Positions 1 to 8,908 of a stretch of DNA of 64,000 bases are shown here, piece by piece (positions within the stretch are counted from its first letter, which is position 1; every line of letters begins with the position of its first letter). Both the position numbers and the translations under genes were made by a program. Where the stretch lies: positions 109,306 to 173,305 of the forward strand of contig NZ_JBHTLM010000011.1 in the NCBI RefSeq assembly GCF_042678945.1. Direction: 5' to 3'. The notes under the pieces were generated by a model. It ran no database searches. It saw nothing but the letters and a program-made list of their open reading frames with translations, and was not told the DNA's origin. The DNA is from Fontibacillus puldeungensis (GTDB taxonomy: Bacteria > Bacillota > Bacilli > Paenibacillales > Paenibacillaceae).

Positions 1-889
1 AAATCCCACCTTCGGCATCAATACCTTCCTTGTAAACGGCTTCCGCCATAGCGACTGCCATTTTCTGTACACGCTGCAGCAAGGAAGAATCGGCGAGAAC
101 CTCAGCAGCCTCGACCAGCAACCAACTCCCCTCGATGTCGTGGCCGTAGGAGATATGATGGCTTTTAACCTGCCAAGCCTCATCGAAAAACAGCCCAAAA
201 TGGGCGCTGTTTGGATCGATAATATGGTTAAGCGTAATTTCGATCAACTCAGAGAGGCTTCTCTTGAGCTCTGGAGATTTCCATACTCGGTACAGATTTG
301 TATACGCCTCCAGAACATGCAGGTGGGTGTTCATCGATTTTTTCTCATTTAAATCCTTATCACTAAGACTGAGGTCTTCGGTTGGTTTCCAATCCCGTGA
401 TAACGCCTCGACATATCCTTGGTAGGTTGGATCGTAGCTGTATTTTTCCAGTAAGCGATAAATTTCGATGGCTAAATTCAGCGTTTCCTCATTCGAGGTG
501 GCCCGATAATACTCAGCCAATGCATAGATTACAAACGCCTGACCGTAAATCTGCTTCTTATCCTGGGTTGGATGCCCGGTATAGTCGACCATCCAGTAAA
601 GTCCGCCGTTCTCGCGGTCCAGGAAATAATCTCGCAGGTATTCGTAAGCACGCCCGGCTAACTCCAGGTATTTTGCTGAAGGGAAGAGACGGTAGGCGGA
701 AGAAAACGTCCATAGAATTCGGGCATTCAGAACGAGTCCCTTGTCGGCTTTATGGTTTATTTGAAGTTGTTGGTCGATATAGCCGATAAATCCGCCATGC
801 TCCGCATCAACCGTATGGGTCATCCAAAAATGCAAAATATGCTCCTGCAGCTCCTCCTGCAGCTGTGCTTTCCAGTTTTGGTTATCCAC
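1..889 (-). CDS. AGE-family epimerase, probably cellobiose 2-epimerase (3' end outside window)
   Basis: Reading the minus strand from a GTG at 889 gives 296 codons open to the left edge, so the C-terminus is missing. The GTG is preceded by AAAAAGGAGG (901-910) at 11-nt spacing, which fixes the start. The translation carries the signature SYGHDIEGSWLL typical of cellobiose 2-epimerases in the N-acylglucosamine 2-epimerase (AGE) family, which have an (alpha/alpha)6-barrel, and upstream segments such as KKQIYGQAFVIYAL and NTHLHVLEAY that match the barrel helices bearing catalytic His residues. Members convert the reducing-end glucose of beta-1,4 disaccharides to mannose. N-acylglucosamine or mannose epimerase activity cannot be excluded. 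It stands alone and is divergent from lepA. Family assignment is firm, substrate less so. Confidence 0.82.
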   Translation of the reverse strand, partial: MDNQNWKAQLQEELQEHILHFWMTHTVDAEHGGFIGYIDQQLQINHKADKGLVLNARILWTFSSAYRLFPSAKYLELAGRAYEYLRDYFLDRENGGLYWMVDYTGHPTQDKKQIYGQAFVIYALAEYYRATSNEETLNLAIEIYRLLEKYSYDPTYQGYVEALSRDWKPTEDLSLSDKDLNEKKSMNTHLHVLEAYTNLYRVWKSPELKRSLSELIEITLNHIIDPNSAHFGLFFDEAWQVKSHHISYGHDIEGSWLLVEAAEVLADSSLLQRVQKMAVAMAEAVYKEGIDAEGGI

Positions 890-1263
890 TGAACGAAATG
901 CCTCCTTTTTGATGACTAAATTTGAATGGGCTAACTCGTTCGTTATATTTTGTTATAGTTAATAATAACAAACATGATAACATATTACTAATATAAATCT
1001 ATCGATGGGGTTAATCAACACTTTTAATTTGTTACATTTTGAGCTTCATTTGATCTTATGATTAGTGGAAAAAAGACTGCTGAATCTAATGAGTTGTGCA
1101 GTGGCTGCTATCATTAGTTTGAATGAAGATTTGTTATTGGAATTGGTGATGACGATTGCTAATTTTTAGCGGAGAGAAAGCTAATATTTTCCTGAATATA
1201 GCTTTAGTAGCGATGTTGGAGAAATTGGCAGCATTTAAAAATAAAATAAAAACAGCGGCCCGA
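890..1263. other. Divergent AT-rich intergenic region
   Basis: About 370 bases between the epimerase and lepA hold no convincing gene. They contain an imperfect palindrome around 951-968 (GTTAT...ATAAC arms) just upstream of the epimerase ribosome site. On the minus strand a weak TTGTTA-18-TATAAC pair could be the epimerase promoter, with the palindrome as an operator. A small GCTAA/TTAGC hairpin lies near 1157-1170. Nothing else was recognised. Confidence 0.4.
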
Positions 1264-1292
1264 TTGCTGCCACCCCTTGCAATTGATATAAT
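1264..1292 (+). promoter_or_regulatory. Sigma-A promoter of lepA
   Basis: TTGCTG at 1264-1269 and a perfect TATAAT at 1287-1292 are separated by 17 nt, about 40 nt upstream of the lepA start. Confidence 0.65.
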
Positions 1293-1331
1293 AAATTGAT
1301 TGTACTTCAAGGATTTGTGGTGGGGGTAAGC

Positions 1332-3149
1332 ATGACTGATATCAGGACAAGACAACAAAAAATTCGGAATTTCTGTATTATTGCACATATAGACCATGGG
1401 AAATCGACGCTTGCCGACCGCATACTGGAGTATACCGGCGCTCTGTCTTCCCGCGAAATGCAGGATCAGGTGTTGGACCAAATGGACCTGGAGCGGGAAC
1501 GCGGTATTACGATTAAGCTGCAGGCCGTGCGATTAACTTACCGTGCTGATGATGGCGAGGAGTACTTGCTCAATTTGATCGATACGCCAGGACACGTCGA
1601 TTTCACGTATGAAGTATCGCGGAGTTTAGCGGCTTGTGAAGGTGCGCTGCTCGTTGTCGATGCGGCTCAAGGCATTGAAGCTCAGACCCTTGCAAATGTC
1701 TATTTGGCGCTCGACAACAATCTTGAAATTTTACCGGTGATCAACAAAATCGATTTACCTAGCGCAGATCCCGAACGGGTGAAGCAGGAGATCGAAGATG
1801 TGATCGGTCTGGATGCTAGTGAAGCCGTTCTGGCTTCTGCCAAGGCAGGAATCGGTATTAAAGAAATTTTGGAGCAGGTGGTACAGAAAGTACCGGCACC
1901 GGCAGGTAACCCGGATGAACCGCTTAAAGCGCTCATTTTTGACTCGCATTACGATCCGTATAAAGGCGTTATCGTGTATGTGCGCGTCATCGATGGCCAC
2001 ATTAAAGCAGGCTCCAAAATTAAAATGATGGCAACGGACAAAACGTTTGAAGTTATCGAGGTAGGTGCGTTTAAGCCGCGGATGACGATTGTGGACGAGC
2101 TGAACGTCGGCGATGTTGGATTTATCGTTGCCGGTATTAAGACCGTGGGGGATACCCGGGTCGGGGATACGGTAACGGATGCCAAGAATCCGACAGCCGA
2201 ACCGCTCCCAGGCTACCGCAAAATCAATCCGATGGTATACTGCGGTCTGTACCCGATTGAGAGCTCAGAGTACAATGATCTGCGTGAAGCCTTGGAGAAG
2301 TTGCAGCTCAACGATGCATCTCTCAGCTTTGAGCCGGAAACGTCCAGCGCGCTGGGCTTCGGATTCCGCTGTGGCTTTCTTGGTCTTCTGCACATGGATG
2401 TTATTCAGGAACGGATTGAACGGGAGTTCAATATTCCGTTAATCACGACAGCGCCGAGCGTTATTTACAAAGTCAAGCTGACCAATGGCGAGATGATTTC
2501 GATCGATAATCCGTCGAACTACCCAGAAGTGGGCAAGATCGATTATGTTGAGGAGCCTTATGTGAAAGCTGCCATTATCGTACCAAACGATTACGTGGGT
2601 ACAGTTATGGAGCTTTGTCAAAATAAACGTGGCGAGTTCGTCAACATGGAGTATCTGGATACAACGCGTGTGACGATTACTTACCAGGTTCCATTATCCG
2701 AAATCGTCTACGATTTCTTTGATCAGCTCAAATCAAGCACGAAGGGATATGCGTCCTTTGACTACGAGCTGTCAGGATACCGTCAATCCAATCTGGTGAA
2801 GATGGATATTTTGCTGAACGGCGAACAGGTCGATGCCCTGTCCTTTATCGTTCACCGTGAACGGGCTTACCAACGCGGACGGATCATTTGTGAGAAGCTG
2901 CGCGAGCTTATCCCGCGGCAAATGTTCGAGGTGCCGATTCAAGCTTCAGTCGGAACGAAGGTTATCGCGCGCGAAACGGTTAAAGCGATGCGCAAAAACG
3001 TTCTTGCCAAATGCTACGGCGGCGACATTTCGCGGAAGCGGAAGCTGCTCGAGAAGCAGAAGGAAGGCAAGAAGCGGATGAAGCAGGTCGGCAATGTTGA
3101 AGTGCCGCAGGAAGCATTTATGGCGGTGCTCAAAATTGATGATAACTAA
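1332..3149 (+). CDS. lepA: Elongation factor 4 (LepA), ribosome-associated GTPase
   Basis: A cytosolic translational GTPase related to EF-G, reported to act on stalled or mistranslocated ribosomes and in 30S biogenesis. The P-loop AHIDHGKST lies at residues 18-26, the effector RGIT motif at 57-60, DTPGH at about 84-88 and NKID near 137. The C-terminal LepA-specific domain is rich in Lys/Arg (KRKLLEKQKEGKKRMKQ). The frame could open 12 codons earlier, but the ATG at 1332 follows GGTGGGGG and gives MTDIRTRQQKIRNF and 605 aa, matching family length. It is followed by a strong terminator, so it is probably monocistronic from the TTGCTG/TATAAT promoter. In B. subtilis it likewise precedes hemW and hrcA. 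Confidence 0.97.
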   Translation: MTDIRTRQQKIRNFCIIAHIDHGKSTLADRILEYTGALSSREMQDQVLDQMDLERERGITIKLQAVRLTYRADDGEEYLLNLIDTPGHVDFTYEVSRSLAACEGALLVVDAAQGIEAQTLANVYLALDNNLEILPVINKIDLPSADPERVKQEIEDVIGLDASEAVLASAKAGIGIKEILEQVVQKVPAPAGNPDEPLKALIFDSHYDPYKGVIVYVRVIDGHIKAGSKIKMMATDKTFEVIEVGAFKPRMTIVDELNVGDVGFIVAGIKTVGDTRVGDTVTDAKNPTAEPLPGYRKINPMVYCGLYPIESSEYNDLREALEKLQLNDASLSFEPETSSALGFGFRCGFLGLLHMDVIQERIEREFNIPLITTAPSVIYKVKLTNGEMISIDNPSNYPEVGKIDYVEEPYVKAAIIVPNDYVGTVMELCQNKRGEFVNMEYLDTTRVTITYQVPLSEIVYDFFDQLKSSTKGYASFDYELSGYRQSNLVKMDILLNGEQVDALSFIVHRERAYQRGRIICEKLRELIPRQMFEVPIQASVGTKVIARETVKAMRKNVLAKCYGGDISRKRKLLEKQKEGKKRMKQVGNVEVPQEAFMAVLKIDDN

Positions 3150-3194
3150 TCCCCGAGCTGGGATGAATAAAGCGCAAATTAGGCATATGTAGCG

Positions 3195-3224
3195 AAAGGA
3201 AAGCCATTCGGCTTTCCTTTTTAC
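3195..3224 (+). terminator. Rho-independent terminator after lepA
   Basis: A perfect 11-bp stem AAAGGAAAGCC / GGCTTTCCTTT with loop ATTC is followed by TTTA. Confidence 0.9.
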
Positions 3225-3309
3225 GATAATGGGAGTAACCGTGTTCTAACTTATATATAGAAGAAAGTCAATTCTTGAAGTATTAAAGAATTTTTAAGGA
3301 GGCATTACC

Positions 3310-4518
3310 ATGGACCAACAGAAAATTCGGCAAGGACAGGGAATGCCGGGAATTAGTCAGCCACAACCTCCCCATGCGGTTTATATACACATTCCTTTTT
3401 GCACCAATAAGTGCTTTTACTGCGATTTTAACTCCTATGTGCTGAAGGATCAGCCGGTGATGGATTATTTACGGGCGCTTGACCACGAAATGGAGTTAAC
3501 TACTTTGCAGACGCCGCCGGGTGAAATTAAGAGCATTTTTGTTGGGGGCGGGACCCCGACTGTACTAAGTCCGCAGGAGATGGAGTTTTTCCTGAATTCG
3601 GTGCGTCGCCATTTTCCCCACTGGGCAAATGACTTAGAATTTACAATGGAAGCAAACCCAGGTACGACGGATCGGGAGAAGCTAGCCGTGATGAAGGCAG
3701 GCGGCGTCAATCGGGTGAGCTTTGGGGTACAAGCGTTTCAGAATGAACTATTGAGCGGGATCGGCCGGATTCACAATACCGACGATGTGTATAAGAGCTT
3801 GGATAACGCTCGGGCTGTGGGGCTAGACAACCTCTCTATCGACCTAATGTTCGGACTTCCCAATCAGACTGTCGAGATGCTGGATTACAGCGTGACGAAA
3901 GCGCTCGAGTTAGGGCTTCCCCATTACTCGATATACAGTCTCAAGGTGGAGGAGAATACCCTTTTCCATACGATGTATCAAAAAAATCAGCTGCCGCTTC
4001 CAAATGAAGAGGACGAGCTCAAAATGTATTTGCTGCTTATGGAACGGATGAAAAGGGCGGGTTACAAGCAATATGAGATCAGCAACTTTGGCAAGCCCGG
4101 ATTCGAAAGCCGCCACAACATCACTTATTGGCGAAATGAGGATTATTACGGACTTGGTGCCGGAGCTCACGGCTATGTTGCCAGACAGCGTCATGTCAAT
4201 ATCAAGGGAGTGAACCCTTATGTGGAAGCGGCGAAGCAAGGCTTTCCACGGCTTGAGCAGTTTGAGGTATCTCGGGAAGAAGCGATGGAGGACTTTGTGA
4301 TGGTCGGCCTTCGTATGCTCGATGGCATCCGCAAGGCGGATTTCTATGCACAGTTTGATGAAAACCTGCAGCAGGTGTTTGCCGAGCCGCTTCACAAAAT
4401 GCTGGAGGCCGGCTTGCTTGAGGCTCACGAGGATCATGGGGGTTACCGCCTTAGTGAGCGAGGTGTCTTATTCGGGAATGAAGTGTTTGCCGAGTTTATA
4501 GATGTTTTGACCGCTTAA
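3310..4518 (+). CDS. hemW: Radical SAM heme chaperone HemW
   Basis: A HemN-like radical SAM protein of 402 aa. The CxxxCxxC cluster motif is C31-TNK-C35-FY-C38 in the segment IHIPFCTNKCFYCDF, followed by the glycine-rich SAM motif GGGTPT. Members with this cluster context but without the oxygen-independent coproporphyrinogen oxidase N-terminus are heme chaperones that bind and insert heme, and are often misannotated as HemN. The start at 3310 has AAGGAGG seven bases upstream. The approximately 20-residue N-terminal extension before the barrel is slightly longer than usual. It lies between lepA and the heat-shock operon as in Bacillus and ends at its own long terminator hairpin. Confidence 0.92.
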   Translation: MDQQKIRQGQGMPGISQPQPPHAVYIHIPFCTNKCFYCDFNSYVLKDQPVMDYLRALDHEMELTTLQTPPGEIKSIFVGGGTPTVLSPQEMEFFLNSVRRHFPHWANDLEFTMEANPGTTDREKLAVMKAGGVNRVSFGVQAFQNELLSGIGRIHNTDDVYKSLDNARAVGLDNLSIDLMFGLPNQTVEMLDYSVTKALELGLPHYSIYSLKVEENTLFHTMYQKNQLPLPNEEDELKMYLLLMERMKRAGYKQYEISNFGKPGFESRHNITYWRNEDYYGLGAGAHGYVARQRHVNIKGVNPYVEAAKQGFPRLEQFEVSREEAMEDFVMVGLRMLDGIRKADFYAQFDENLQQVFAEPLHKMLEAGLLEAHEDHGGYRLSERGVLFGNEVFAEFIDVLTA

Positions 4519-4535
4519 CTGAATAGAAAATTGAA

Positions 4536-4580
4536 GCAGCAGTCTTTTCTTCGATATGAAGATAGGACTGCTGCCTTTTT
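4536..4580 (+). terminator. Terminator after hemW
   Basis: Arms GCAGCAGTC (4536-4544) and GACTGCTGC (4566-4574) enclose an inner TCTTC/GAAGA pairing and are followed by CTTTTT. It separates hemW from the acetyltransferase, so the open frame running back to 4531 crosses a terminator and is not the real start. Confidence 0.88.
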
Positions 4581-4622
4581 GTTTGATTGTGAATATACTT
4601 TCGGTAAGGGGAACATTACCCT

Positions 4623-4650
4623 TGAAATATTATACTTAATAATGTATATT
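4623..4650 (+). promoter_or_regulatory. Putative promoter of the acetyltransferase gene
   Basis: TTGAAA (4623-4628) and TATATT (4645-4650) are spaced 16 nt. The -10 lies inside the ARG-box-like palindrome at 4641-4658. Confidence 0.5.
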
Positions 4651-4658
4651 TATTCATA
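4641..4658 (+). promoter_or_regulatory. ARG-box-like operator (ArgR/AhrC site)
   Basis: AATGTATATTTATTCATA differs from the palindromic ARG box WNTGAATWWWWATTCANW at a single position (TGTAT for TGAAT). It covers the -10 of the promoter of a GNAT gene that resembles N-acetylglutamate synthase, a placement that would repress transcription when arginine is plentiful. Site and position are visible. Binding is inferred. Confidence 0.5.
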
Positions 4659-4683
4659 TTATTTAAGATCGAGGGGGATTCAA

Positions 4684-5151
4684 ATGCAAGCCGTTGCCGT
4701 ATGCAGACAAGCGAAACTTGAGGACGTGGAGCCTTTATACAAGATGATTGAGGAATATGCTCGCCGGGGGATCATGCTGCCCCGCTCTCGCGCCGTGCTC
4801 AAGAAGCAAATTCAAGATTTCGTTGTCGCAGAAATGGACGGTCATGTCGTAGGCTGCGGCTCGCTATGTAAACTCGGGGATGAGCTTGTGGAAATCCGCT
4901 CTCTAGGTATTGCCGAAGGCTACAAGGGGAGAGGGCTCGGCTCCATGTTGGTTGAGCAACTGGTTAAGGAAGCGAAGAAACAATCCATTCCAAAAATTAT
5001 GGCACTGACTTATGAGGTATCCTTTTTTGTGAAAAACGGCTTTACCATCGTAAACAAAGACATATTTCCCGAAAAAGTTTGGACGGATTGCGTCAATTGC
5101 GCGAAGCAACATTGCTGCGATGAAATAGCGGTGCTTAAGATACTGGACTGA
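4684..5151 (+). CDS. GNAT acetyltransferase resembling ArgA-type N-acetylglutamate synthase
   Basis: A 155-aa single-domain GNAT protein. The acetyl-CoA pyrophosphate-binding loop is GYKGRGLG at residues 79-86. The preceding strand VEIRSLGI and the later segments ALTYEVSFFVKNGF and CVNCAKQHCCDEIAVLKIL resemble stand-alone N-acetylglutamate synthases that have lost the kinase-like domain (the type found in mycobacteria). Such an enzyme would make N-acetylglutamate for arginine synthesis. The ATG at 4684 follows GAGGGGG. The frame runs further upstream but through the hemW terminator. The ARG-box-like palindrome on its promoter supports the arginine link. An alternative is a generic acetyltransferase of unknown substrate. 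It interrupts the otherwise conserved hemW-hrcA junction. Confidence 0.75.
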   Translation: MQAVAVCRQAKLEDVEPLYKMIEEYARRGIMLPRSRAVLKKQIQDFVVAEMDGHVVGCGSLCKLGDELVEIRSLGIAEGYKGRGLGSMLVEQLVKEAKKQSIPKIMALTYEVSFFVKNGFTIVNKDIFPEKVWTDCVNCAKQHCCDEIAVLKILD

Positions 5152-5152
5152 C

Positions 5153-5182
5153 TTGACAATCGTCAGGTCGGTTTGGTATTTT
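5153..5182 (+). promoter_or_regulatory. Promoter of the hrcA-grpE-dnaK-dnaJ operon
   Basis: A consensus TTGACA (5153-5158) is followed after 18 nt by TATTTT (5177-5182), a few bases upstream of the CIRCE element. The same bases include an imperfect GACTTGAC/GTCAGGTC inverted repeat that could weakly terminate the preceding gene. Confidence 0.6.
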
Positions 5183-5193
5183 TGTATTAGCGA

Positions 5194-5220
5194 TTAGCAC
5201 TCTACGCTATCGAGTGCTAA
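5194..5220 (+). promoter_or_regulatory. CIRCE operator
   Basis: A perfect TTAGCACTC-N9-GAGTGCTAA inverted repeat, the binding site of the HrcA repressor, lies 31 bases before hrcA. It predicts autorepression of the operon with release on heat stress, when GroEL is titrated from HrcA. Confidence 0.97.
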
Positions 5221-5251
5221 CGAACGAGAGAATTGATCAGGAGGGATTACC

Positions 5252-6283
5252 ATGTTGACGGAACGCCAAAGAATGATTTTGACAGCGATTGTGGATGACT
5301 ATATTCGATCGGCGGAACCGGTGGGATCCCGGAGCATCTCCAAGCGGGGAGACGTTGGCTATAGTCCGGCTACGATCCGCAACGAGATGGCAGACCTGGA
5401 GGAACTCGGATTTTTGGAACAACCCCATACCTCAGCAGGCCGCATCCCTTCCCATAAAGGCTACCGGTATTATGTGGATCATCTGTCTCCGCTTAATTTG
5501 CTGACTCCTGAGGAGTTGACCACACTTAAGACGTTTTTCGCTGAAAAGCTAAACGCGGCTGAGCAGGTCATTCAGCATGCCGGGACGATCCTATCCAATA
5601 TGACCAACTACACTTCCATCCTCCTGGGACCGGAAGTTTTTCACACGTCTTTGCGGCATTTTGGACTGCTTCCGCTTAATGAGAGCACGGCAGTGGCAAT
5701 TGTCGTAACGAATACAGGTCAAGTGGAGAATAAGACGGTGACTATTCCCGCAGGGGTTTCCGTTTCGGAAATGGAGAAGGTTGTCAATCTGCTGAACCAT
5801 AGACTTTCAGGTGTGCCGATCTATAAGTTGAAATCGGCGCTATATACGGAAATCGGGCAAGAAATGCAGCGGTATGTTGAACACTTTGAAGAGCTGATGA
5901 AAGTGATGGATGAAGTGCTCGATACGAGTGCGGATGCTCAGCGCCTCTTCCTAAGCGGTGCAACAAATATGCTGACACAGCCGGAATTCCGCGATGTCGA
6001 TAAGGTGAAGAGCATACTAGATTTGTTGGAGGAGACACCGACATTGACGAGGATGATGTCTGCAGCAGCAACAGGTTCAGGGATTCAGGTGCGTATCGGC
6101 ACGGAAAATGATCATGAAGCATTCGCCAACTGCAGCCTAATCACTGCGACATATTCACTTGAAGGAGAAGCGGTAGGCACGATCGGCATTTTAGGGCCGA
6201 CTCGTATGGAATATGCACGGGTTATCCGGATTTTGGAAATTTTATCGAAAGACCTCAGCAAGTTTTTAACCCGATTGAAGTGA
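5252..6283 (+). CDS. hrcA: Heat-inducible transcription repressor HrcA
   Basis: A 343-aa repressor of class I heat-shock genes. The N-terminal winged helix-turn-helix (about residues 1-75) contains PVGSRSISKRGDVGYSPATI and IRNEMADLEELGFLEQPHTS. The remainder is the GAF-like dimerisation and inserted domain typical of HrcA. The protein binds CIRCE, present here just upstream, and needs GroEL for activity. The ATG at 5252 has AGGAGGG eight to ten bases before it. It is first in the operon with grpE, dnaK and dnaJ. Only one CIRCE was seen in the window. Confidence 0.97.
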   Translation: MLTERQRMILTAIVDDYIRSAEPVGSRSISKRGDVGYSPATIRNEMADLEELGFLEQPHTSAGRIPSHKGYRYYVDHLSPLNLLTPEELTTLKTFFAEKLNAAEQVIQHAGTILSNMTNYTSILLGPEVFHTSLRHFGLLPLNESTAVAIVVTNTGQVENKTVTIPAGVSVSEMEKVVNLLNHRLSGVPIYKLKSALYTEIGQEMQRYVEHFEELMKVMDEVLDTSADAQRLFLSGATNMLTQPEFRDVDKVKSILDLLEETPTLTRMMSAAATGSGIQVRIGTENDHEAFANCSLITATYSLEGEAVGTIGILGPTRMEYARVIRILEILSKDLSKFLTRLK

Positions 6284-6329
6284 TAACATGCTTGCCTTCG
6301 TGCGTCCGCATGTCAAGGAGGTGAACATC

Positions 6330-6968
6330 TTGAAGGAATCACAGCCGATTCAAGACAACATCAATCATAGTGTAGAGGAAGATTCTGAGATGAATGATAG
6401 TGTAAATCAAGAGCAGAGCCTAGAGCAAGATAACAGGCAGGATGAAGCGCTGCAGCAGGACCCGCAGGATGCGGCTGCTGAAGATAGCACTCCGAAGTCT
6501 AGCAGCGAAGACGACGCGTCTATCGGACTGGAGAAGCTCCGGGCCGAGTCGGAGGAATACCATCAGAGGCTGCTTCGGACACAAGCAGATTTCGATAATT
6601 TCCGTCGCCGTACGGTGAAGGAAAAGGAAGAATTAGGGAAGTACGCTTCCGCTAAACTGATTACCGAGCTGCTGCCAATCATTGATAACTTCGAACGAGC
6701 TCTGAGCTCGGCGGGAGAAAGCACGGACAACTCCTCTTATACCAAAGGAGTGGAAATGATTTTTCGTCAGCTTGAGGGCGTACTGAAGGCAGAAGGGCTG
6801 ACCCCCATGGAAGTCGTAGGGACGCCGTTTAATCCGGAATACCACCAAGCGATCATGCAGGTGGAAACGGATGAATATGAGGAAGGCATTGTTGTGGAGG
6901 TAGTGCAAAAGGGATACCTTTTGAAGGATAAAGTACTACGTCCGGCAATGGTTAAAGTTAGCGGTTAA
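6330..6968 (+). CDS. grpE: Nucleotide exchange factor GrpE
   Basis: The nucleotide exchange factor for DnaK. The first ~70 residues are Glu/Gln/Asp-rich and low in complexity. They are followed by the long coiled-coil helix around EKLRAESEEYHQRLLRTQAD and the four-helix/beta-wing region (VEVVQKGYLLKDKVLRPAMV), giving 212 aa. The frame opens at an ATG at 6288, but a near-perfect Shine-Dalgarno AGGAGGTGA (6316-6324) sits five to six bases before a TTG at 6330. I take the TTG (LKESQPIQDN) as the start. Only about 46 bases separate it from hrcA, so it is co-transcribed. Confidence 0.93.
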   Translation: MKESQPIQDNINHSVEEDSEMNDSVNQEQSLEQDNRQDEALQQDPQDAAAEDSTPKSSSEDDASIGLEKLRAESEEYHQRLLRTQADFDNFRRRTVKEKEELGKYASAKLITELLPIIDNFERALSSAGESTDNSSYTKGVEMIFRQLEGVLKAEGLTPMEVVGTPFNPEYHQAIMQVETDEYEEGIVVEVVQKGYLLKDKVLRPAMVKVSG

Positions 6969-7010
6969 CACACACATAATACGAACACTTATTTAAGGAG
7001 GACATATGCA

Positions 7011-8864
7011 ATGAGTAAAGTAATCGGTATTGACCTTGGAACGACCAACTCTTGCGTTGCTGTTATGGAAGGCGGCGAAGCGGTCGTAATTCCAAATCCG
7101 GAGGGAGCGCGTACAACACCTTCCGTTGTAGGTTTTAAAAAAGATGGTGAACGGATCGTTGGCGAAACCGCAAAACGTCAAGCCATCACCAATCCGGATC
7201 GTACGATCATCTCGATCAAAAGACATATGGGTTCGAATCACAAGGAAACGATTGACGGAAAAGAGTTCACCCCTCAAGAAATTTCCGCAATTATTTTGCA
7301 AAAGTTGAAATCCGATGCAGAAGCTTACCTCGGTCAACCGGTAACCCAAGCGGTTATTACGGTTCCAGCTTACTTCAATGACAGCCAGCGCCAAGCTACA
7401 AAAGATGCCGGTAAAATCGCCGGTCTGGAAGTGCTGCGGATCGTCAACGAACCGACTGCAGCTGCACTTGCTTATGGTCTTGAAAAAGCAGAGGATCAAA
7501 CGATTCTAGTGTATGACCTCGGTGGTGGTACGTTTGACGTATCGATTCTTGAACTGGGCGACGGCTTCTTCGAAGTTAAAGCAACTAGTGGTGACAATCG
7601 TTTGGGCGGCGATGATTTCGACCAAAAGATCATTGATTATTTGGTAGATCAATTCAAAAAAGAACAAGGCATCGACCTTAGCAAGGATAAAGCAGCTGTT
7701 CAACGTTTGAAGGATGCTGCTGAAAAAGCGAAGAAAGAATTGTCCGGCGTACTGACAACGACGATCTCGCTTCCATTCATCACCGTAGTTGACGGCGTAC
7801 CGCAACACTTGGAAGTAAACTTGACTCGTGCGAAATTTGAAGAATTGACTGCAGATCTCGTGGAACGTACTTTGGGTCCGACTCGTCGTGCACTCAGCGA
7901 TGCGAACATGACTCCTGCGGATATCGATAAAATCGTTCTTGTCGGCGGATCTACACGGATTCCTGCTGTACAGGAAGCTATCAAGAAATTGACAGGTAAA
8001 GAGCCGCATAAAGGCGTAAACCCTGACGAAGTGGTTGCCCTCGGCGCTGCCGTACAAGCGGGCGTGCTGACTGGGGACGTAAAAGACGTCGTTCTGCTCG
8101 ACGTAACTCCGCTGTCCCTTGGTATCGAAACGGCAGGTGGCGTATTTACTAAAATGATCGATCGTAACACGACGATCCCAACAAGTAAATCGCAAGTTTT
8201 CTCCACTTATGCGGATAACCAACCGAGCGTTGAAATCCACGTTCTTCAAGGGGAACGTGAAATGGCTGCAGGCAACAAAACGTTGGGCCGCTTTATGCTC
8301 GGTGACATTCCGCTGGCTCCACGCGGTGTACCGCAAATCGAAGTTTCTTTCGATATCGACGCGAACGGGATCGTAAACGTATCGGCTACCGATAAAGGTA
8401 CCGGTAAGAGTCAAAAAATTACGATCACTTCCTCCAGCGGCTTGAGCGATGACGAAGTGGAACGTATGATGAAGGACGCCGAGCTCCATGCGGAAGAAGA
8501 CAAGAAGCGCAAAGAGCTTGTTGAAGCTAAGAACAATGGCGACCAACTCATTTACAGCGTAGATAAAACACTGAAAGATTTGGGCGACAAAGTTGACGCT
8601 GCTGAAACCGATAAAGCGAACGCAGCGAAAGACGAGCTGAAGAAAGCGCTCGAAAGCGACGATCTGGAACAAATTACAGCCGCTTCGGAAAAACTGACGG
8701 AAATCGTGCAACAGCTTTCCGTGAAACTGTATGAACAAGCATCTCAAGCTGCTGACGCGGCTGGTGCAGCTGGTCAAGAAGGTCAAGCTGCCGGCGGAGC
8801 AGGGCGCGAAAATGTAGTAGATGCTGACTACGAAGTCGTTGACGAAGACAAAAAGCAAAACTAA
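7011..8864 (+). CDS. dnaK: Chaperone DnaK (Hsp70)
   Basis: A 617-aa Hsp70. The nucleotide-binding domain begins GIDLGTTNSCVAVMEGG near residue 5, with the phosphate-2 motif YDLGGGTFDVSILE near 170 and the adenosine motif LVGGSTRIPAVQ near 310. The hydrophobic linker DVVLLDVTPLSLGIE precedes the substrate-binding domain, and the C-terminal lid ends in an Ala/Gly-rich tail. As in many Firmicutes the nucleotide-binding domain lacks the insertion present in E. coli DnaK, accounting for the shorter length. Translation starts at ATG 7011 after AAGGAGG. Codon use is noticeably more biased than in neighbours, consistent with high expression. A hairpin follows before dnaJ. Confidence 0.98.
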   Translation: MSKVIGIDLGTTNSCVAVMEGGEAVVIPNPEGARTTPSVVGFKKDGERIVGETAKRQAITNPDRTIISIKRHMGSNHKETIDGKEFTPQEISAIILQKLKSDAEAYLGQPVTQAVITVPAYFNDSQRQATKDAGKIAGLEVLRIVNEPTAAALAYGLEKAEDQTILVYDLGGGTFDVSILELGDGFFEVKATSGDNRLGGDDFDQKIIDYLVDQFKKEQGIDLSKDKAAVQRLKDAAEKAKKELSGVLTTTISLPFITVVDGVPQHLEVNLTRAKFEELTADLVERTLGPTRRALSDANMTPADIDKIVLVGGSTRIPAVQEAIKKLTGKEPHKGVNPDEVVALGAAVQAGVLTGDVKDVVLLDVTPLSLGIETAGGVFTKMIDRNTTIPTSKSQVFSTYADNQPSVEIHVLQGEREMAAGNKTLGRFMLGDIPLAPRGVPQIEVSFDIDANGIVNVSATDKGTGKSQKITITSSSGLSDDEVERMMKDAELHAEEDKKRKELVEAKNNGDQLIYSVDKTLKDLGDKVDAAETDKANAAKDELKKALESDDLEQITAASEKLTEIVQQLSVKLYEQASQAADAAGAAGQEGQAAGGAGRENVVDADYEVVDEDKKQN

Positions 8865-8908
8865 GCGATCACAGATCGGCAGAGGTTTGAATAGACTTTG
8901 GTGAACTG

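Noticed and set aside
382..789. Plus-strand open frame of 135 codons
   Set aside because: It lies antisense to the epimerase gene whose protein is clearly recognisable.
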